64,000 nucleotides of DNA from Pseudomonas viciae (GTDB taxonomy: Bacteria; Pseudomonadota; Gammaproteobacteria; Pseudomonadales; Pseudomonadaceae). This document shows positions 29,640-39,339 of this stretch, one piece after another (position 1 is the stretch's first letter; each line of letters begins with the position of its first letter). The notes beneath the pieces are model-generated. The model was not told the origin of the DNA, made no database searches, and was given only the letters and a program-made list of their open reading frames with translations. The stretch is taken from NCBI RefSeq assembly GCF_004786035.1, contig NZ_CP035088.1, forward strand, positions 5,851,001-5,915,000. The letters run 5' to 3'. The position numbers and the translations under genes were made by a program.

Positions 29640-30785
29640 TCAAACCTGCGCGATCCACTTGCGATGCGTATGAATCGACATCAAAACTCCAAACGCTGAC
29701 AGCAGCGTCACCAGCGAAGTTCCTCCGTAGCTAATGAATGGCAACGGCACCCCCACAACCGGCAACAGGCCACTGACCATACCGATGTTGACGAAAACAT
29801 AAACAAAAAACGTCATGGTCAGGCTGCCCGCGAGCAACTTGCCGAACAATGTCTGGGCCTGGGCGGTGATCACCAAGCCGCGACCGATCAGCAGCAGGTA
29901 GATCAACAGCAGCACGCAGATGCCTACCAGGCCGAACTCCTCGCCCATCACCGCGATGATGAAGTCGGTGTGGCTTTCCGGCAAAAAGTCCAGGTGCGAC
30001 TGGGTGCCCATCAGCCAGCCCTTGCCGAACACGCCGCCGGAGCCAATGGCCGCCTTGGACTGGATGATGTTCCAGCCGGTGCCCAGCGGATCGCTCTCCG
30101 GGTCGAGGAAGGTCAGTACGCGCTGCTTCTGGTAGTCGTGCATCACGAAGTACCACATGGCCACCGACACCGGCACGGCGGCGGCGATCACGCTGAGAAT
30201 CCAGCGCCAGCGCAACCCACCCATGAACAGCACGAAAGCACCGCCGGCCAGGATCAGCAGCGAGGTGCCGAGGTCCGGCTGGCGTACGATCAGGGCGAAC
30301 GGGATGCCGATCAACAACAGGCTGATGCACACGTGTTTGAGCTGCGGCGGCAAGGTGCGCTTGGACAGGTACCAGGCGATGGTCGCCGGCATGATGATCT
30401 TGAGGAATTCCGAAGGCTGGAAGCGAATCACGCCGGGGATGTTGATCCAGCGGGTGGCGCCCATGGCGTTGTGCCCCATCACGTCCACCACCACCAGCAG
30501 GCTCACGCCGATGACGTAGGCCAGCGGCACCCAACGCGCCATGAAGCGCGGTTCCAGTTGGGCAATGACGATCATCGACACCAGGCCGATGCCGAACGAG
30601 GTGGCCTGCTTGGCCAGCAAATCCCAGCTCTTGCCGCTGGCCGAATACAGCACGAACAGGCTGCCGGCGGCCAGGGTCAGCAGCAGGATCAGCAACGGGC
30701 CGTCGATGTGCATGCGCTGCAACAGCGTGGCACGACGACGCATCACGTCTTCGCTGGAGAGGATCCGGTCGAAATTATTCTTCAC
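29640..30785 (-). CDS. rodA: Peptidoglycan glycosyltransferase RodA
   Basis: 381 residues from GTG. RodA is the SEDS polymerase of the elongasome and works with PBP2, encoded just upstream. Ten or so membrane helices are visible. Typical motifs are GATRWINIPGVIRFQPSEFLK, VRQPDLGTSLLIL, QSKAAIGSGGVFGKGWLMG, ESHTDFIIAVMGEEFG and PLPFISYGGTSLVTLLSAFG. The GTG at 30785 is favoured by a GGAGG nine bases upstream and overlaps the end of pbpA. An ATG at 30743 is the alternative (367 residues) but has a poor ribosome binding site. Confidence 0.92.
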   Translation of the reverse strand: MKNNFDRILSSEDVMRRRATLLQRMHIDGPLLILLLTLAAGSLFVLYSASGKSWDLLAKQATSFGIGLVSMIVIAQLEPRFMARWVPLAYVIGVSLLVVVDVMGHNAMGATRWINIPGVIRFQPSEFLKIIMPATIAWYLSKRTLPPQLKHVCISLLLIGIPFALIVRQPDLGTSLLILAGGAFVLFMGGLRWRWILSVIAAAVPVSVAMWYFVMHDYQKQRVLTFLDPESDPLGTGWNIIQSKAAIGSGGVFGKGWLMGTQSHLDFLPESHTDFIIAVMGEEFGLVGICVLLLIYLLLIGRGLVITAQAQTLFGKLLAGSLTMTFFVYVFVNIGMVSGLLPVVGVPLPFISYGGTSLVTLLSAFGVLMSIHTHRKWIAQV

Positions 30786-32670
30786 GGGCCGTAGCCTCCG
30801 CAGTGGTGGGGCTTGCGTACTCAGGCTTGAGCTGGCCGTGCTCATCCAGCAGCCAGGCGTCCATGATCTGGCGCACCACTGGCGCGGCGACGCCGGAGCC
30901 CGACTCACCGTTCTCGACCATCACCGACACAACGATTTTCGGGTTGTCGGCCGGCGCAAAACCGACGAACAAGGCGTGGTCGCGGTGGCGTTCCTGAACC
31001 TTGGAGCGGTCGTACTTCTCGCCCTGCTTGATGGCGACCACCTGGGCCGTACCACTCTTGCCGGCAATGCGGTATTGCGCGCCGATGGCCGCCTTGCGCG
31101 CGGTACCCCGGGCGCCGTGCATCACCTGCTGCATGCCGTTGTTGACCTTCTGCCAGTCCGACGGATTGTGCAGGATGATGTCCGGCATCGGGTTCGGGTC
31201 CACCGGCTTCTGGCCTTCGATGGTCTTGGCCAGGTGCGGGCGATACCACTTGCCCTTGCTCGCCACCAGCGCCGTGGCCTGGGCCAGTTGCAGGGGCGTT
31301 GCCTGCATGTAGCCCTGGCCGATCCCCAGGATCAGGGTTTCCCCCGGGTACCACGCCTGGCGACGGGTTGCCCGTTTCCACTCCCGGGACGGCATCAGGC
31401 CCGGCGACTCTTCGAACATGTCCAGGGAGACTTTCTGGCCGAGCCCGAACTTGTTCATATAGGCCGCCAGCCGATCGATCCCCAGCTTATGGGCCAGGTC
31501 ATAGAAGTAGGTATCGTTGGAGCGCATGATCGCCGTTTCCAGGTCCACGTAGCCGTCGCCGGTGCGGTTCCAGTTACGGTACTTGTGGTCATAGTTGGGC
31601 AGCATGTAGTAACCCGGGTCGTAGACCCGGCTCGAAGCATTGACCACACCGGAATCCAGCCCGGCAATCGCCACGGCCGGCTTGATGGTCGAGCCCGGCG
31701 GATACAGGCCGCGCAGCACGCGGTTGAACAATGGCCGGTCGATGGAATCACGCAACTCGGAATAGGCCTTGAAGCTGATACCGGTGACGAACAGGTTCGG
31801 GTCGAAACTCGGCTGGCTGACCATCGCCAGGACCTCGCCGGTGTTCGGGTCCAGCGCGACCACGGCGCCCCGGCGCCCGCCCAGCGCGGCTTCGGCGGCT
31901 TCCTGCAGCTTGATGTCCAGGCTCAAGACGATGTCCTTGCCGGGGATCGGGTCGGTGCGCTTGAGCACCCGCAACACACGGCCGCGGGCATTGGTCTCGA
32001 CTTCTTCGTAACCCACCTGGCCATGCAGCTCGGGCTCGTAGAAGCGCTCGATACCGGTCTTGCCGATGTGGTGGGTGCCGCTGTAATTGACCGGATCGAG
32101 GGTCTTGAGCTCTTTCTCGTTGATCCGCCCCATGTAGCCGACCGAGTGGGCAAAGTGCGCGCCCTGGGGATAATGCCGCACCAACTGCGCCACCACCTCG
32201 ACGCCGGGCAGGCGGAACTGGTTCACGGCGATCAGGGCAATCTGCTCTTCGGTCAGCTCGAACAGAATCGGTACCGGCTCGAACGGACGCCGCCCCTGGC
32301 GCATGCGCTTCTCGAAGATCGCCCGGTCCTCGGGGGTCAGCTGCAGCACTTCGACGATCACGTCGAGCACGTGCTGCCAATCCCCGGAGCGCTCGCGGGT
32401 CATGCTCAGGCTGAAGCTGGGCCGGTTATCCGCCACCACCACGCCATTGCGGTCGAAAATCAGCCCGCGGGTCGGCGGAATCGGCTGCACATGCACACGG
32501 TTGTTTTCCGACAGGGTCGAGTGATACTCGTACTGGATCACCTGGAGAAAATACAGCCGGGCGATCAGCACACAGATCAGCGTCACCACCGTAATGGCAC
32601 CGAACACGACGCGGCCCCGCACCAGGCGGGCGTCTTTTTCGTGGTCCTTGATGCGGATCGGCTGGGGCAT
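30775..32670 (-). CDS. pbpA: Penicillin-binding protein 2
   Basis: 631 residues (mrdA in E. coli). PBP2 is the transpeptidase of rod elongation. One N-terminal membrane anchor (about 20-42, VVFGAITVVTLICVLIARLY) is followed by the dimerisation domain (PTRGLIFDRNGVVVADN). In the transpeptidase domain the nucleophile Ser327 and Lys330 are in YPPGSTIKPAVA, SND is in RSNDTYFYDLAH, and Lys538 is in AGKSGTAQVV. The ATG at 32670 was chosen because a longer frame runs into rlmH. rlmH ends 10 bp upstream, and rodA overlaps its 3' end. Confidence 0.96.
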   Translation of the reverse strand: MPQPIRIKDHEKDARLVRGRVVFGAITVVTLICVLIARLYFLQVIQYEYHSTLSENNRVHVQPIPPTRGLIFDRNGVVVADNRPSFSLSMTRERSGDWQHVLDVIVEVLQLTPEDRAIFEKRMRQGRRPFEPVPILFELTEEQIALIAVNQFRLPGVEVVAQLVRHYPQGAHFAHSVGYMGRINEKELKTLDPVNYSGTHHIGKTGIERFYEPELHGQVGYEEVETNARGRVLRVLKRTDPIPGKDIVLSLDIKLQEAAEAALGGRRGAVVALDPNTGEVLAMVSQPSFDPNLFVTGISFKAYSELRDSIDRPLFNRVLRGLYPPGSTIKPAVAIAGLDSGVVNASSRVYDPGYYMLPNYDHKYRNWNRTGDGYVDLETAIMRSNDTYFYDLAHKLGIDRLAAYMNKFGLGQKVSLDMFEESPGLMPSREWKRATRRQAWYPGETLILGIGQGYMQATPLQLAQATALVASKGKWYRPHLAKTIEGQKPVDPNPMPDIILHNPSDWQKVNNGMQQVMHGARGTARKAAIGAQYRIAGKSGTAQVVAIKQGEKYDRSKVQERHRDHALFVGFAPADNPKIVVSVMVENGESGSGVAAPVVRQIMDAWLLDEHGQLKPEYASPTTAEATAREE

Positions 32671-32680
32671 GAGGGCAGGA

Positions 32681-33148
32681 TTACTTGTGGTAAGGGTGCC
32701 CGGACAGGACTGTCCAGGCACGATACAACTGTTCGCCGATCAGAATCCGCACCAGCGGGTGCGGCAACGTCAACGGCGACAACGACCAGCGCTGATCAGC
32801 CCGGGCACAGACTTCCGGCGCCAGCCCTTCCGGGCCACCGACCATGAAATTGACCGTGCGCGAATCCAGCCGCCAGCGATCGAGCTCCACCGCCAATTGC
32901 TCGGTGCTCCAGGACTTGCCGTGGACTTCGAGGGTGACAATGCGCTCGTTCGGCCCGACCTTGGCCAGCATGGCTTCGCCTTCCTGGCGGATAAAGCGCG
33001 CCACGTCGGCGTTCTTGCCACGGGTATTGAGCGGAATTTCCACCAGTTCCAGGGCCAGCTCGGACGGAAGACGCTTGGCATATTCATGCCAGCCTTCTTC
33101 CACCCACTTGGGCATGCGAGAACCGACAGCGATCAGGCGCAGTCGCAC
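32681..33148 (-). CDS. rlmH: 23S rRNA pseudouridine-1915 methyltransferase
   Basis: 155 residues. RlmH is a SPOUT methyltransferase that methylates N3 of pseudouridine 1915 in 23S rRNA on the 70S ribosome. Family features: [20 protein letters not shown] at the start, [16 protein letters not shown], the SAM-binding [14 protein letters not shown], and the knot end [20 protein letters not shown]. It follows rsfS by 9 bp; rsfS-rlmH-pbpA-rodA is the common gammaproteobacterial order. Confidence 0.97.
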   Translation of the reverse strand: MRLRLIAVGSRMPKWVEEGWHEYAKRLPSELALELVEIPLNTRGKNADVARFIRQEGEAMLAKVGPNERIVTLEVHGKSWSTEQLAVELDRWRLDSRTVNFMVGGPEGLAPEVCARADQRWSLSPLTLPHPLVRILIGEQLYRAWTVLSGHPYHK

Positions 33149-33157
33149 AGCGGTCCC

Positions 33158-33652
33158 TTATTGCTGGTCTTTGTTGAGCTTGGTGAAGTGCTCATGGGTG
33201 TTTTCCGGGCTGTGGTGCGCAGCGCTGGCCGAACGGCTCTGCTCGGCACCGGCCCACAGGCGCTCCAGGTCATAGAACTGACGCGCCGAGGCGGTCATCA
33301 TGTGCACGATGACGTCGTCCATGTCCAGCAGCACCCAGTCGCTGTCGCCCTTGCCTTCTTCACCCAACGGCTTGACACCCTGGGCCTTGACCGCTTCGCG
33401 GACCTTATCCAGCATCGCGCCGATCTGGCGGTTGGAGGTACCGGTGGCGATGATCATGTAGTCAGTGATGCTCTGCTTTTCACGAACGTCGATCACCTGG
33501 ATGTCCTGGGCCTTGACGTCTTCCAGGGCCGCTACGGCTACCTTGACCAGTTCTTCACCGGCCAATACCACGCCGGTATGGGCTTCTACGGGCAGCGGGG
33601 CGCTTTTGAATGTGCCTTTGCGCTTTACTTTGTTTACGTCTTTGTCAGTCAT
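33158..33652 (-). CDS. rsfS: Ribosomal silencing factor RsfS
   Basis: 164 residues. RsfS binds L14 of the 50S subunit and blocks subunit joining when nutrients fall. The DUF143 core is plain: VAALEDVKAQDIQVIDVREK, SITDYMIIATGTSNRQIGAM, GDSDWVLLDMDDVIVHMM and RQFYDLERLW. The Lys-rich N-terminus and a 30-residue polar tail (SRSASAAHHSPENTHEHFTK) extend beyond the usual 105-residue family core. It lies between nadD and rlmH on the same strand. Confidence 0.95.
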   Translation of the reverse strand: MTDKDVNKVKRKGTFKSAPLPVEAHTGVVLAGEELVKVAVAALEDVKAQDIQVIDVREKQSITDYMIIATGTSNRQIGAMLDKVREAVKAQGVKPLGEEGKGDSDWVLLDMDDVIVHMMTASARQFYDLERLWAGAEQSRSASAAHHSPENTHEHFTKLNKDQQ

Positions 33653-33724
33653 ATAAAACTCGTTTTGCTCGTGTGTTCGGGCGCTTCGCTACACGCATTC
33701 ACGTGACTTGAAGCGCGCCCTTTT

Positions 33725-34381
33725 TCAGTTCGACGCACGGTACAGCCCGTGCGCATCGATGTAGGCCAGGACCGCGTCGGGCACCAGGAAACGTACCGAC
33801 TTACCGCTGGCCAGCAGTTGACGGATCTGGGTGGCGGATACCGCGAGCGGCGTCTGCCAGACGAATGCAATCTGTCCGCTCGGCCCTTTCAGGGCCAGCG
33901 GGTCGCTCACCGAGCGGGCCGCCAGCAGGTTGCGCAAGGCATCCGGCGGCTCGCTGTCGGCATCCGGGCGTTGCAGCACCAGGATGTGGCAATGCTGGAG
34001 CAACTCTTCCCAGCGATGCCAAGTGGGCAGGCCGCAAAATGCGTCCCAGCCCAGAAGCAGAAAAACCTGGGCATCAGCGGCCAGTTCGGCGCGCATCAGC
34101 TCCAGGGTATCAATGGTGTAGGACGGTTTGTCCCGCTGCAATTCGCGGGCGTCCACCACCAACGGCGCCACACCGGCCACCGCGCACTCGACCATCGCCA
34201 GACGGTCCTGCGCCGACACCTGCGGCGTGTCCCGGTGAGGCGGCCTGGCGCTGGGCGTCAGGCGTAGCTCATCGAGGGCCAGGGCATCGGCGACTTCCAG
34301 CGCACCGCGCAAATGGCCGATGTGCACCGGGTCGAACGTGCCGCCCAGGATACCGATGCGCCGGGGCGGGGTTGTCGTCAC
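33725..34381 (-). CDS. nadD: Nicotinate-nucleotide adenylyltransferase
   Basis: 218 residues from a GTG at 34381. NadD adenylates nicotinate mononucleotide in NAD synthesis. The nucleotidyltransferase motif [11 protein letters not shown] lies at 13-23, and the second motif at the C-terminal end reads [20 protein letters not shown]. The frame is open to a GTG at 34444, but that start overlaps proA and adds unrelated residues. From 34381 the protein has the family N-terminus ([12 protein letters not shown]) and begins 28 bp after the proA stop. Confidence 0.92.
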   Translation of the reverse strand: MTTTPPRRIGILGGTFDPVHIGHLRGALEVADALALDELRLTPSARPPHRDTPQVSAQDRLAMVECAVAGVAPLVVDARELQRDKPSYTIDTLELMRAELAADAQVFLLLGWDAFCGLPTWHRWEELLQHCHILVLQRPDADSEPPDALRNLLAARSVSDPLALKGPSGQIAFVWQTPLAVSATQIRQLLASGKSVRFLVPDAVLAYIDAHGLYRASN

Positions 34382-34409
34382 TGCAGCTGACGGGTCGAGG
34401 TCGCCCAAG

Positions 34410-35681
34410 TCAGACCGGCTCCTGTCCGCGCAACTGGCCGTCACCGACCACGATGTACTTCTCGCAGGTCAAGCCTTCGAGGCCCACCGGGCCGCGGGCG
34501 TGCAGCTTATCAGTAGAAATGCCGATCTCGGCACCCAATCCGTATTCAAAGCCGTCGGCGAAGCAGGTCGGGGTGTTGATCATCACTGACGCCGAGTCCA
34601 CTTCGGCCACGAAACGCCGGGTTTCCCCCAGGTTTTCACTGACGATGGAATCGGTGTGGTGCGAGCCGTGGCGATTGATATGGTCGATGGCTTGATCCAG
34701 CCCGTCGACCACGCGGATCGACAGGATCGGCGCCAGGTACTCGGTGTCCCAGTCTTCCTCGGTGGCCACCGCCGCCTCGATGATCGCCCGGGTGCGCTCG
34801 CAACCGCGCAGCTCGACGCCTTTTTCGCGGAACTGGGCCGCCATCGACGGCAGGAAGGCCTGGGCAACGGCCTGGTCCACCAGCAGGGTTTCCATCGCGC
34901 CGCAGATGCCATAACGGTAGGTCTTGGCGTTGAAGGCGATGCGCTGGGCTTTCGGCAGTTCGGCGTGGGCGCTGACGTAGACGTGGCAGATACCGTCCAG
35001 GTGTTTGATCACTGGCACGCGGGCGTCACGGCTGACCCGTTCGATCAGGCCCTTGCCGCCACGCGGGACGATGACGTCGACGAACTCGGGCATGCTGATC
35101 AGCGCGCCAACCGCGGCGCGATCGGTGGTTTCCACCACTTGCACCACGGCCGCCGGCAGATCGGCTTCGGCCAGGCCGCGCTGGATGCAGGCGGCAATGG
35201 CGCGGTTGGAATGAATCGCCTCGGAACCGCCACGCAGGATGGTCGCGTTACCCGACTTCAGGCACAGGCTCGCGGCGTCGATGGTCACGTTCGGCCGCGA
35301 CTCGTAGATGATCCCGACCACGCCCAGGGGCACGCGCATCTTGCCGACCTGGATACCTGACGGCCGATAGCTCATGTCACGGATCGCCCCGACCGGGTCC
35401 GGCAGCGCCGCGACCTGCCGCAGACCGACGATCATGCCGTCGATGCGGGCCGGGGTCAGCGCCAGGCGCTCGAGCATGGCCGGCTCGAGGCCATTGGCCC
35501 GACCTGCGGCCAGGTCCAGCTCATTGGCGGCGGACAACTCGGCGCGAGCAGCGTCCAGCGCATTGGCGGCGGCCTGCAGGGCGCGGTTTTTCTGCGCAGT
35601 GCTGGCACGGCCGATGATGCGCGACGCTTGACGAGCGGCGCGACCCAGGCGGGTCATGTAGTCAAGAACGGACTCAGTCAT
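34410..35681 (-). CDS. proA: Gamma-glutamyl phosphate reductase
   Basis: 423 residues. ProA reduces glutamyl-5-phosphate with NADPH, the second step of proline synthesis. Aldehyde-dehydrogenase-like fold: [58 protein letters not shown], the catalytic Cys in [13 protein letters not shown], and the C-terminal [20 protein letters not shown]. It is the first gene of the minus-strand run that includes nadD, rsfS, rlmH and pbpA, divergent from mpg across about 186 bp. Confidence 0.97.
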   Translation of the reverse strand: MTESVLDYMTRLGRAARQASRIIGRASTAQKNRALQAAANALDAARAELSAANELDLAAGRANGLEPAMLERLALTPARIDGMIVGLRQVAALPDPVGAIRDMSYRPSGIQVGKMRVPLGVVGIIYESRPNVTIDAASLCLKSGNATILRGGSEAIHSNRAIAACIQRGLAEADLPAAVVQVVETTDRAAVGALISMPEFVDVIVPRGGKGLIERVSRDARVPVIKHLDGICHVYVSAHAELPKAQRIAFNAKTYRYGICGAMETLLVDQAVAQAFLPSMAAQFREKGVELRGCERTRAIIEAAVATEEDWDTEYLAPILSIRVVDGLDQAIDHINRHGSHHTDSIVSENLGETRRFVAEVDSASVMINTPTCFADGFEYGLGAEIGISTDKLHARGPVGLEGLTCEKYIVVGDGQLRGQEPV

Positions 35682-35867
35682 GGTCTGTGTGGTCTTGGCA
35701 AAGAGGAAAGCGGCAGATTATAGCTGTCGTAACCCGCGACTAACAGCGTGGACTCGCAGTGGTGACCGGCGGAGGCGTAAAACCTGCGCAAATTGCCGGT
35801 GTTCAGCGGTGATTAAGCTTTCCATTGCTATCATCGCGCTTCCTTTGGCCTCACTTCGTTTATCGCC

Positions 35868-36548
35868 ATGACCGATTTGCCTCAACCGCCAAACGCCCTT
35901 CCCCACGCTTTTTTTGATCGCGATGCCCAGGTACTGGCCCGGGATCTACTGGGTAAAGTCATTCGCCACAAGGTTGGCGAGCTGTGGCTCAGCGCGCGGA
36001 TCATCGAGACCGAGGCGTATTACTTCGCCGAAAAGGGTAGCCACGCGTCGCTGGGTTACACGGAAAAACGTAAGGCTTTGTTTCTGGATGGCGGCCACAT
36101 CTATATGTACTACGCCCGGGGTGGCGACTCGCTGAACTTCAGCGCCCAGGGCCCCGGCAATGCGGTGCTGATCAAATCGGCGTACCCATGGGTCGACGCC
36201 GTTTCCGGCCCGGCGAGCCTGGCGCAGATGCTGCTGAACAACCCCGACGCCCAGGGCCGCCCGCGCGCCTCACAAAAACTCTGTGCCGGCCAGACCTTGC
36301 TGTGCAAGGCTTTGGGCCTGAAAGTGCCGCAGTGGGACGCCAAGCGCTTCGACCCCGAACGCCTGCTGGTGGAAGACGTGGCCGTGCCGACGGTCAATGT
36401 GATCCAGACCACTCGCCTGGGCATCCCACAGGGACGGGACGAACACCTGCCCTATCGCTTCGTCGATGCCGCCTACGCGCCGTGGTGCACCAGGAACCCG
36501 TTGCGGCGCGGGCAGGTCGAAGGGCGGGATTATTTTTTGCTTTCATGA
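35868..36548 (+). CDS. mpg: DNA-3-methyladenine glycosylase (AAG/Mpg family)
   Basis: 226 residues. This AAG-type glycosylase removes 3-methyladenine and other alkylated or deaminated purines. The catalytic Glu is in ARIIETEAYYFAEKG. Next come the DNA-intercalating region GHIYMYYARGGDSLNFSAQG, GNAVLIKSAYP, and LCAGQTLLCKALG. The N-terminus ALPHAFFDRDAQVLARDLLG fits the family. It is the vertebrate-like fold, not E. coli Tag or AlkA. A compact REP-derived palindrome begins 8 bp after the stop. Confidence 0.93.
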   Translation: MTDLPQPPNALPHAFFDRDAQVLARDLLGKVIRHKVGELWLSARIIETEAYYFAEKGSHASLGYTEKRKALFLDGGHIYMYYARGGDSLNFSAQGPGNAVLIKSAYPWVDAVSGPASLAQMLLNNPDAQGRPRASQKLCAGQTLLCKALGLKVPQWDAKRFDPERLLVEDVAVPTVNVIQTTRLGIPQGRDEHLPYRFVDAAYAPWCTRNPLRRGQVEGRDYFLLS

Positions 36549-36556
36549 TCGACACA

Positions 36557-36596
36557 TTTCACTGTGGGAGCGAGCTTGCTCGCTCCCACAGTGAAA
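36557..36596. repeat. Compact perfect REP palindrome
   Basis: TTTCACTGTGGGAGCGAG and CTCGCTCCCACAGTGAAA, 18-bp perfect arms around CTTG. Unlike the usual REPINs here, the two REP cores have no spacer, and the arms extend past the REP core into TTTCACT. It starts 8 bp past the mpg stop and could end its transcript. Confidence 0.9.
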
Positions 36597-36632
36597 ATTG
36601 CATGCCGCTTTATATTCAATGGAGTTGTATTT

Positions 36633-37949
36633 ATGGGCCCATGGCTCGATAGCATCACCGGCTGGCTGACCCTCAACCCGCAATGGCTGGCGGTGGCGGT
36701 GTTCATTGTCGCTTGCGTGGAGTGCCTGGCCATCGCCGGGTTGATCGTGCCGGGGACCGTGCTGTTGTTTGCCATAGCGGTACTGGCCGGCAGCGGCGCG
36801 TTGTCCCTCGGTGAGACGCTGCTGCTGGGCCTGCTCGGTGGTTTGCTCGGGGATCTGGTGTCGTACTTCCTGGGCCGGCACTTCCACCAGAACATCCGGC
36901 GCCTGCCGGGGCTGCGCCATCATCCGGAATGGATGGCTGCGGCAGAAAGCTATTTCCAGCGCTACGGCATCGCCAGCCTGCTGGTGGGCCGCTTCATCGG
37001 CCCGCTAAGGCCCATGTTGCCGATGGTGGCCGGGATGTGCGACATGCCGTTTCCGCGCTTCGCGGCTGTCAGCCTGTTGGCCGCGGCAGGCTGGACCGTG
37101 GCGTACCTGCTGCCGGGCTGGGCCACCGGAGCGGCATTCCGCCTGCCATTGCCCGAGGGCTTCTGGCCACAGGCCGGCGTGGTGATCGGCAGCATCGCGG
37201 TGATGATCGGGCTGAGTGTCAACAGCAGCCTGCGTCGCCATCGGCACGCCTCGGCGCTGATCGCAGGCCTTGGCCTGCTGATCCTGATCGGGTTGTTCAT
37301 CGGCTTTCGCTACCTGACAGCCTTCGACCAGGGCCTGGTGGCGCTGGTCCAGGAACATCGCAGCGCGACAATGGACGAAATCGCCGTGACCTTCACGCTG
37401 CTCGGCGAATTCCGCAACATGCTGATTTTCAGCGCCCTGCTCACCGGTTTGCTGCTGTTGGCACGCCAATGGCGCCAGGCAATCTTTGCCGGGGGCACGA
37501 TGCTGCTCACCTCCCTGGCCAATACCGGCAGCAAACACTTCTTCGCCCGTGTACGCCCGGAAATCCTCACCGACCCGCTGACCAGCTACAGCATGCCCAG
37601 CGGCCATGCCTCTGGCGCCTTCGCACTGTTCCTGAGCCTCGCCATCCTCGCCGGTCGCGGACAACCACCGCGCATGCGCCTGACCTGGCTGCTGCTCGGC
37701 TGCCTGCCGGCACTGGCCATTGCCCTGTCGCGGGTATACCTGGGGGCTCACTGGCCGAGCGATGTCGTCGCCGGCGCCATGCTCGCGGCCTGTGTCTGCG
37801 CCGCGGTCCTGTGGCTGAGCCAGCGCCAGACACCGCTGCCGGCCATGCCGCCGAAAATCTGGTGGCTGATATTGCCGGCACTGGTGGCGGCGTTCAGCTT
37901 CTTCGCGTTGCGGCATCTGCCCCATGCGATGTTGCGGTATGCCTATTGA
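36633..37949 (+). CDS. DedA-PAP2 fusion membrane phosphatase
   Basis: 438 residues. The N-terminal half (1-200) is a DedA/SNARE-associated domain (GLIVPGTVLLFAIAVLAGSG, GRFIGPLRPMLPMVAG). The C-terminal half (about 245-400) is a PAP2 acid phosphatase with all three motifs: KHFFARVRP, PSGHASG and SRVYLGAHWPSDVVAG. DedA proteins translocate undecaprenyl phosphate or phospholipids, and PAP2 proteins dephosphorylate lipid pyrophosphates. A combined lipid-carrier recycling role is therefore inferred. The ATG at 36633 follows TGGAG; the frame upstream enters the REP palindrome. Confidence 0.88.
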   Translation: MGPWLDSITGWLTLNPQWLAVAVFIVACVECLAIAGLIVPGTVLLFAIAVLAGSGALSLGETLLLGLLGGLLGDLVSYFLGRHFHQNIRRLPGLRHHPEWMAAAESYFQRYGIASLLVGRFIGPLRPMLPMVAGMCDMPFPRFAAVSLLAAAGWTVAYLLPGWATGAAFRLPLPEGFWPQAGVVIGSIAVMIGLSVNSSLRRHRHASALIAGLGLLILIGLFIGFRYLTAFDQGLVALVQEHRSATMDEIAVTFTLLGEFRNMLIFSALLTGLLLLARQWRQAIFAGGTMLLTSLANTGSKHFFARVRPEILTDPLTSYSMPSGHASGAFALFLSLAILAGRGQPPRMRLTWLLLGCLPALAIALSRVYLGAHWPSDVVAGAMLAACVCAAVLWLSQRQTPLPAMPPKIWWLILPALVAAFSFFALRHLPHAMLRYAY

Positions 37950-37960
37950 AACCAGGAGCA

Positions 37961-37991
37961 GCTACCGCGAGCAGGCTCGCTCCCACAGGGG
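37961..37991. repeat. Single REP
   Basis: GCTACCGCGAGCAGGCTCGC continuing TCCCACAGGGG, a lone diverged REP between the convergent DedA-PAP2 and Lon-domain genes. Confidence 0.8.
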
Positions 37992-38021
37992 ATCAGCGCT
38001 GTTTGGTGGATATGAGTGGTG

Positions 38022-38612
38022 TCAGGCGAACAGTTCGCCCTGCAACTCATCGAGCAACGCCTGGATCGCATCCAGCCGCTGCTGGGGATCATCGAGCTGC
38101 AGCAGGTCGATCTTGTCCAGTTCATTGAACGGCAGCAGGTAGGCCAGTTGATTGGCCAGGGACTGCTGGCCGGTGGCTTCGGTGCCCATGTTCAGCGCCT
38201 CGACCATCGGGTGTTCGGCCAGGGCCTTGAGCAGCGCCACCAGGTCGGCATCCTCATCCTGTAGCGGTTGTTCCGGCTCGTCTTCCAGCCACTCGACCTC
38301 GGCGACCGTCAATTGATCCGGCTGGACGCTGCTGCCATGCACGATAAAGCGGCGCCCACCCTGCACGCGAATGCCCAACAGGCCGTTGTCCTGCTGGGAA
38401 AAGTCAGTGATCCGTGCCTCACAGCCGACCCGCGCATAGCCATCAGGGGCAATGCCGACTTCCTCGCCATCAAGAATACAAACCACGCCGAAGCCTTCAC
38501 CCTTCTTCATGCAGCGACCGATCATATCGAGGTAACGCGCCTCGAAAATCTGCAAATCAAGGATGCAACCGGGGAACAGTACGGTTTTCAACGGGAAAAG
38601 CGGCAAGCTCAT
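38022..38612 (-). CDS. LON substrate-binding-domain protein
   Basis: 196 residues, equal to the N-terminal (PUA-like) domain of Lon protease and lacking ATPase and protease parts. Features: LFPLKTVLFPGCILDLQIFE, ARYLDMIGRCMKKGEGFGVV, RVGCEARITDFSQQDNGLLG and IRVQGGRRFIVHGSS. Such stand-alone proteins are widespread; an adaptor or binding role is inferred from the domain, and none is proven. It ends convergent with the DedA-PAP2 gene and starts 10 bp after the lrgB-like stop. Confidence 0.88.
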   Translation of the reverse strand: MSLPLFPLKTVLFPGCILDLQIFEARYLDMIGRCMKKGEGFGVVCILDGEEVGIAPDGYARVGCEARITDFSQQDNGLLGIRVQGGRRFIVHGSSVQPDQLTVAEVEWLEDEPEQPLQDEDADLVALLKALAEHPMVEALNMGTEATGQQSLANQLAYLLPFNELDKIDLLQLDDPQQRLDAIQALLDELQGELFA

Positions 38613-38622
38613 AACCAGTTCC

Positions 38623-39339
38623 TTAAACCGTCATCGACACCACCAACGGCAGCAACACCGCCGTGGCCACGCCCATCAGACTCATCGCCAGCGCCGCAAA
38701 GGCACCGGACTCCTCGCTTTCCTGCAACGCCACGGACGTGCCCACCGCATGGGCCGTCAATCCCAGGGCCATGCCCCGGGCCTCCGGACTATGGACACCC
38801 AACCGGGTCAGAATGCTCGGACCCAGAATCGCCCCGAGCACGCCGGTGATCAAGACGAACACCGCCGCCATCGCCGCGACACCGCCGATCTGCTCGGCCA
38901 CCAGCATGGCAATCGGCGACGTCACCGACTTGGGCGCCATGGTCATCAGAATCATGTGCTCGGCGCCGAACGCCCAGCCCAACACCACCGCAGAGCCGGT
39001 GGCGAACACCCCGCCAATCACCAGCGTAGTAAAAATTGGCCAGAACAACTGCCGGATCCGACGCAGATTCAAATACAACGGCACGGCCAGGGCCACGGTG
39101 GCCGGGCCCAGCAGAATACTGAGGATCTCGGTGCTCTTGCGGTATTCGGCGTAGCTGATGCCACAACCGACCAGCACAGCGATCAGCAGCACCATCGACA
39201 TCAGCACCGGTTGCAGGAACACCCAGCGGGTCTTTTCGAACGCCGCCAACACCAATTGATAGGCGCCCAGGGTAATACCGATGCCGAACAATGGATGGTG
39301 GATCACCGAGCCCCAGGCTCCCTGCCAGTCGAGCATCAT
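38623..39339 (-). CDS. LrgB/CidB family membrane protein
   Basis: 238 residues with about seven membrane helices. LrgB signatures: HHPLFGIGITLGAYQLVLA, PLYLNLRRIRQLFWPI, APKSVTSPIAMLVAEQIGGV and AHAVGTSVALQESEESGAFA. LrgAB/CidAB proteins resemble holin-antiholin systems and influence murein hydrolase release and small-acid transport. Whether this pair is Lrg- or Cid-like cannot be decided. Its ATG overlaps the stop of the LrgA-like gene (ATGA), so the two subunits are coupled. Confidence 0.92.
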   Translation of the reverse strand: MMLDWQGAWGSVIHHPLFGIGITLGAYQLVLAAFEKTRWVFLQPVLMSMVLLIAVLVGCGISYAEYRKSTEILSILLGPATVALAVPLYLNLRRIRQLFWPIFTTLVIGGVFATGSAVVLGWAFGAEHMILMTMAPKSVTSPIAMLVAEQIGGVAAMAAVFVLITGVLGAILGPSILTRLGVHSPEARGMALGLTAHAVGTSVALQESEESGAFAALAMSLMGVATAVLLPLVVSMTV

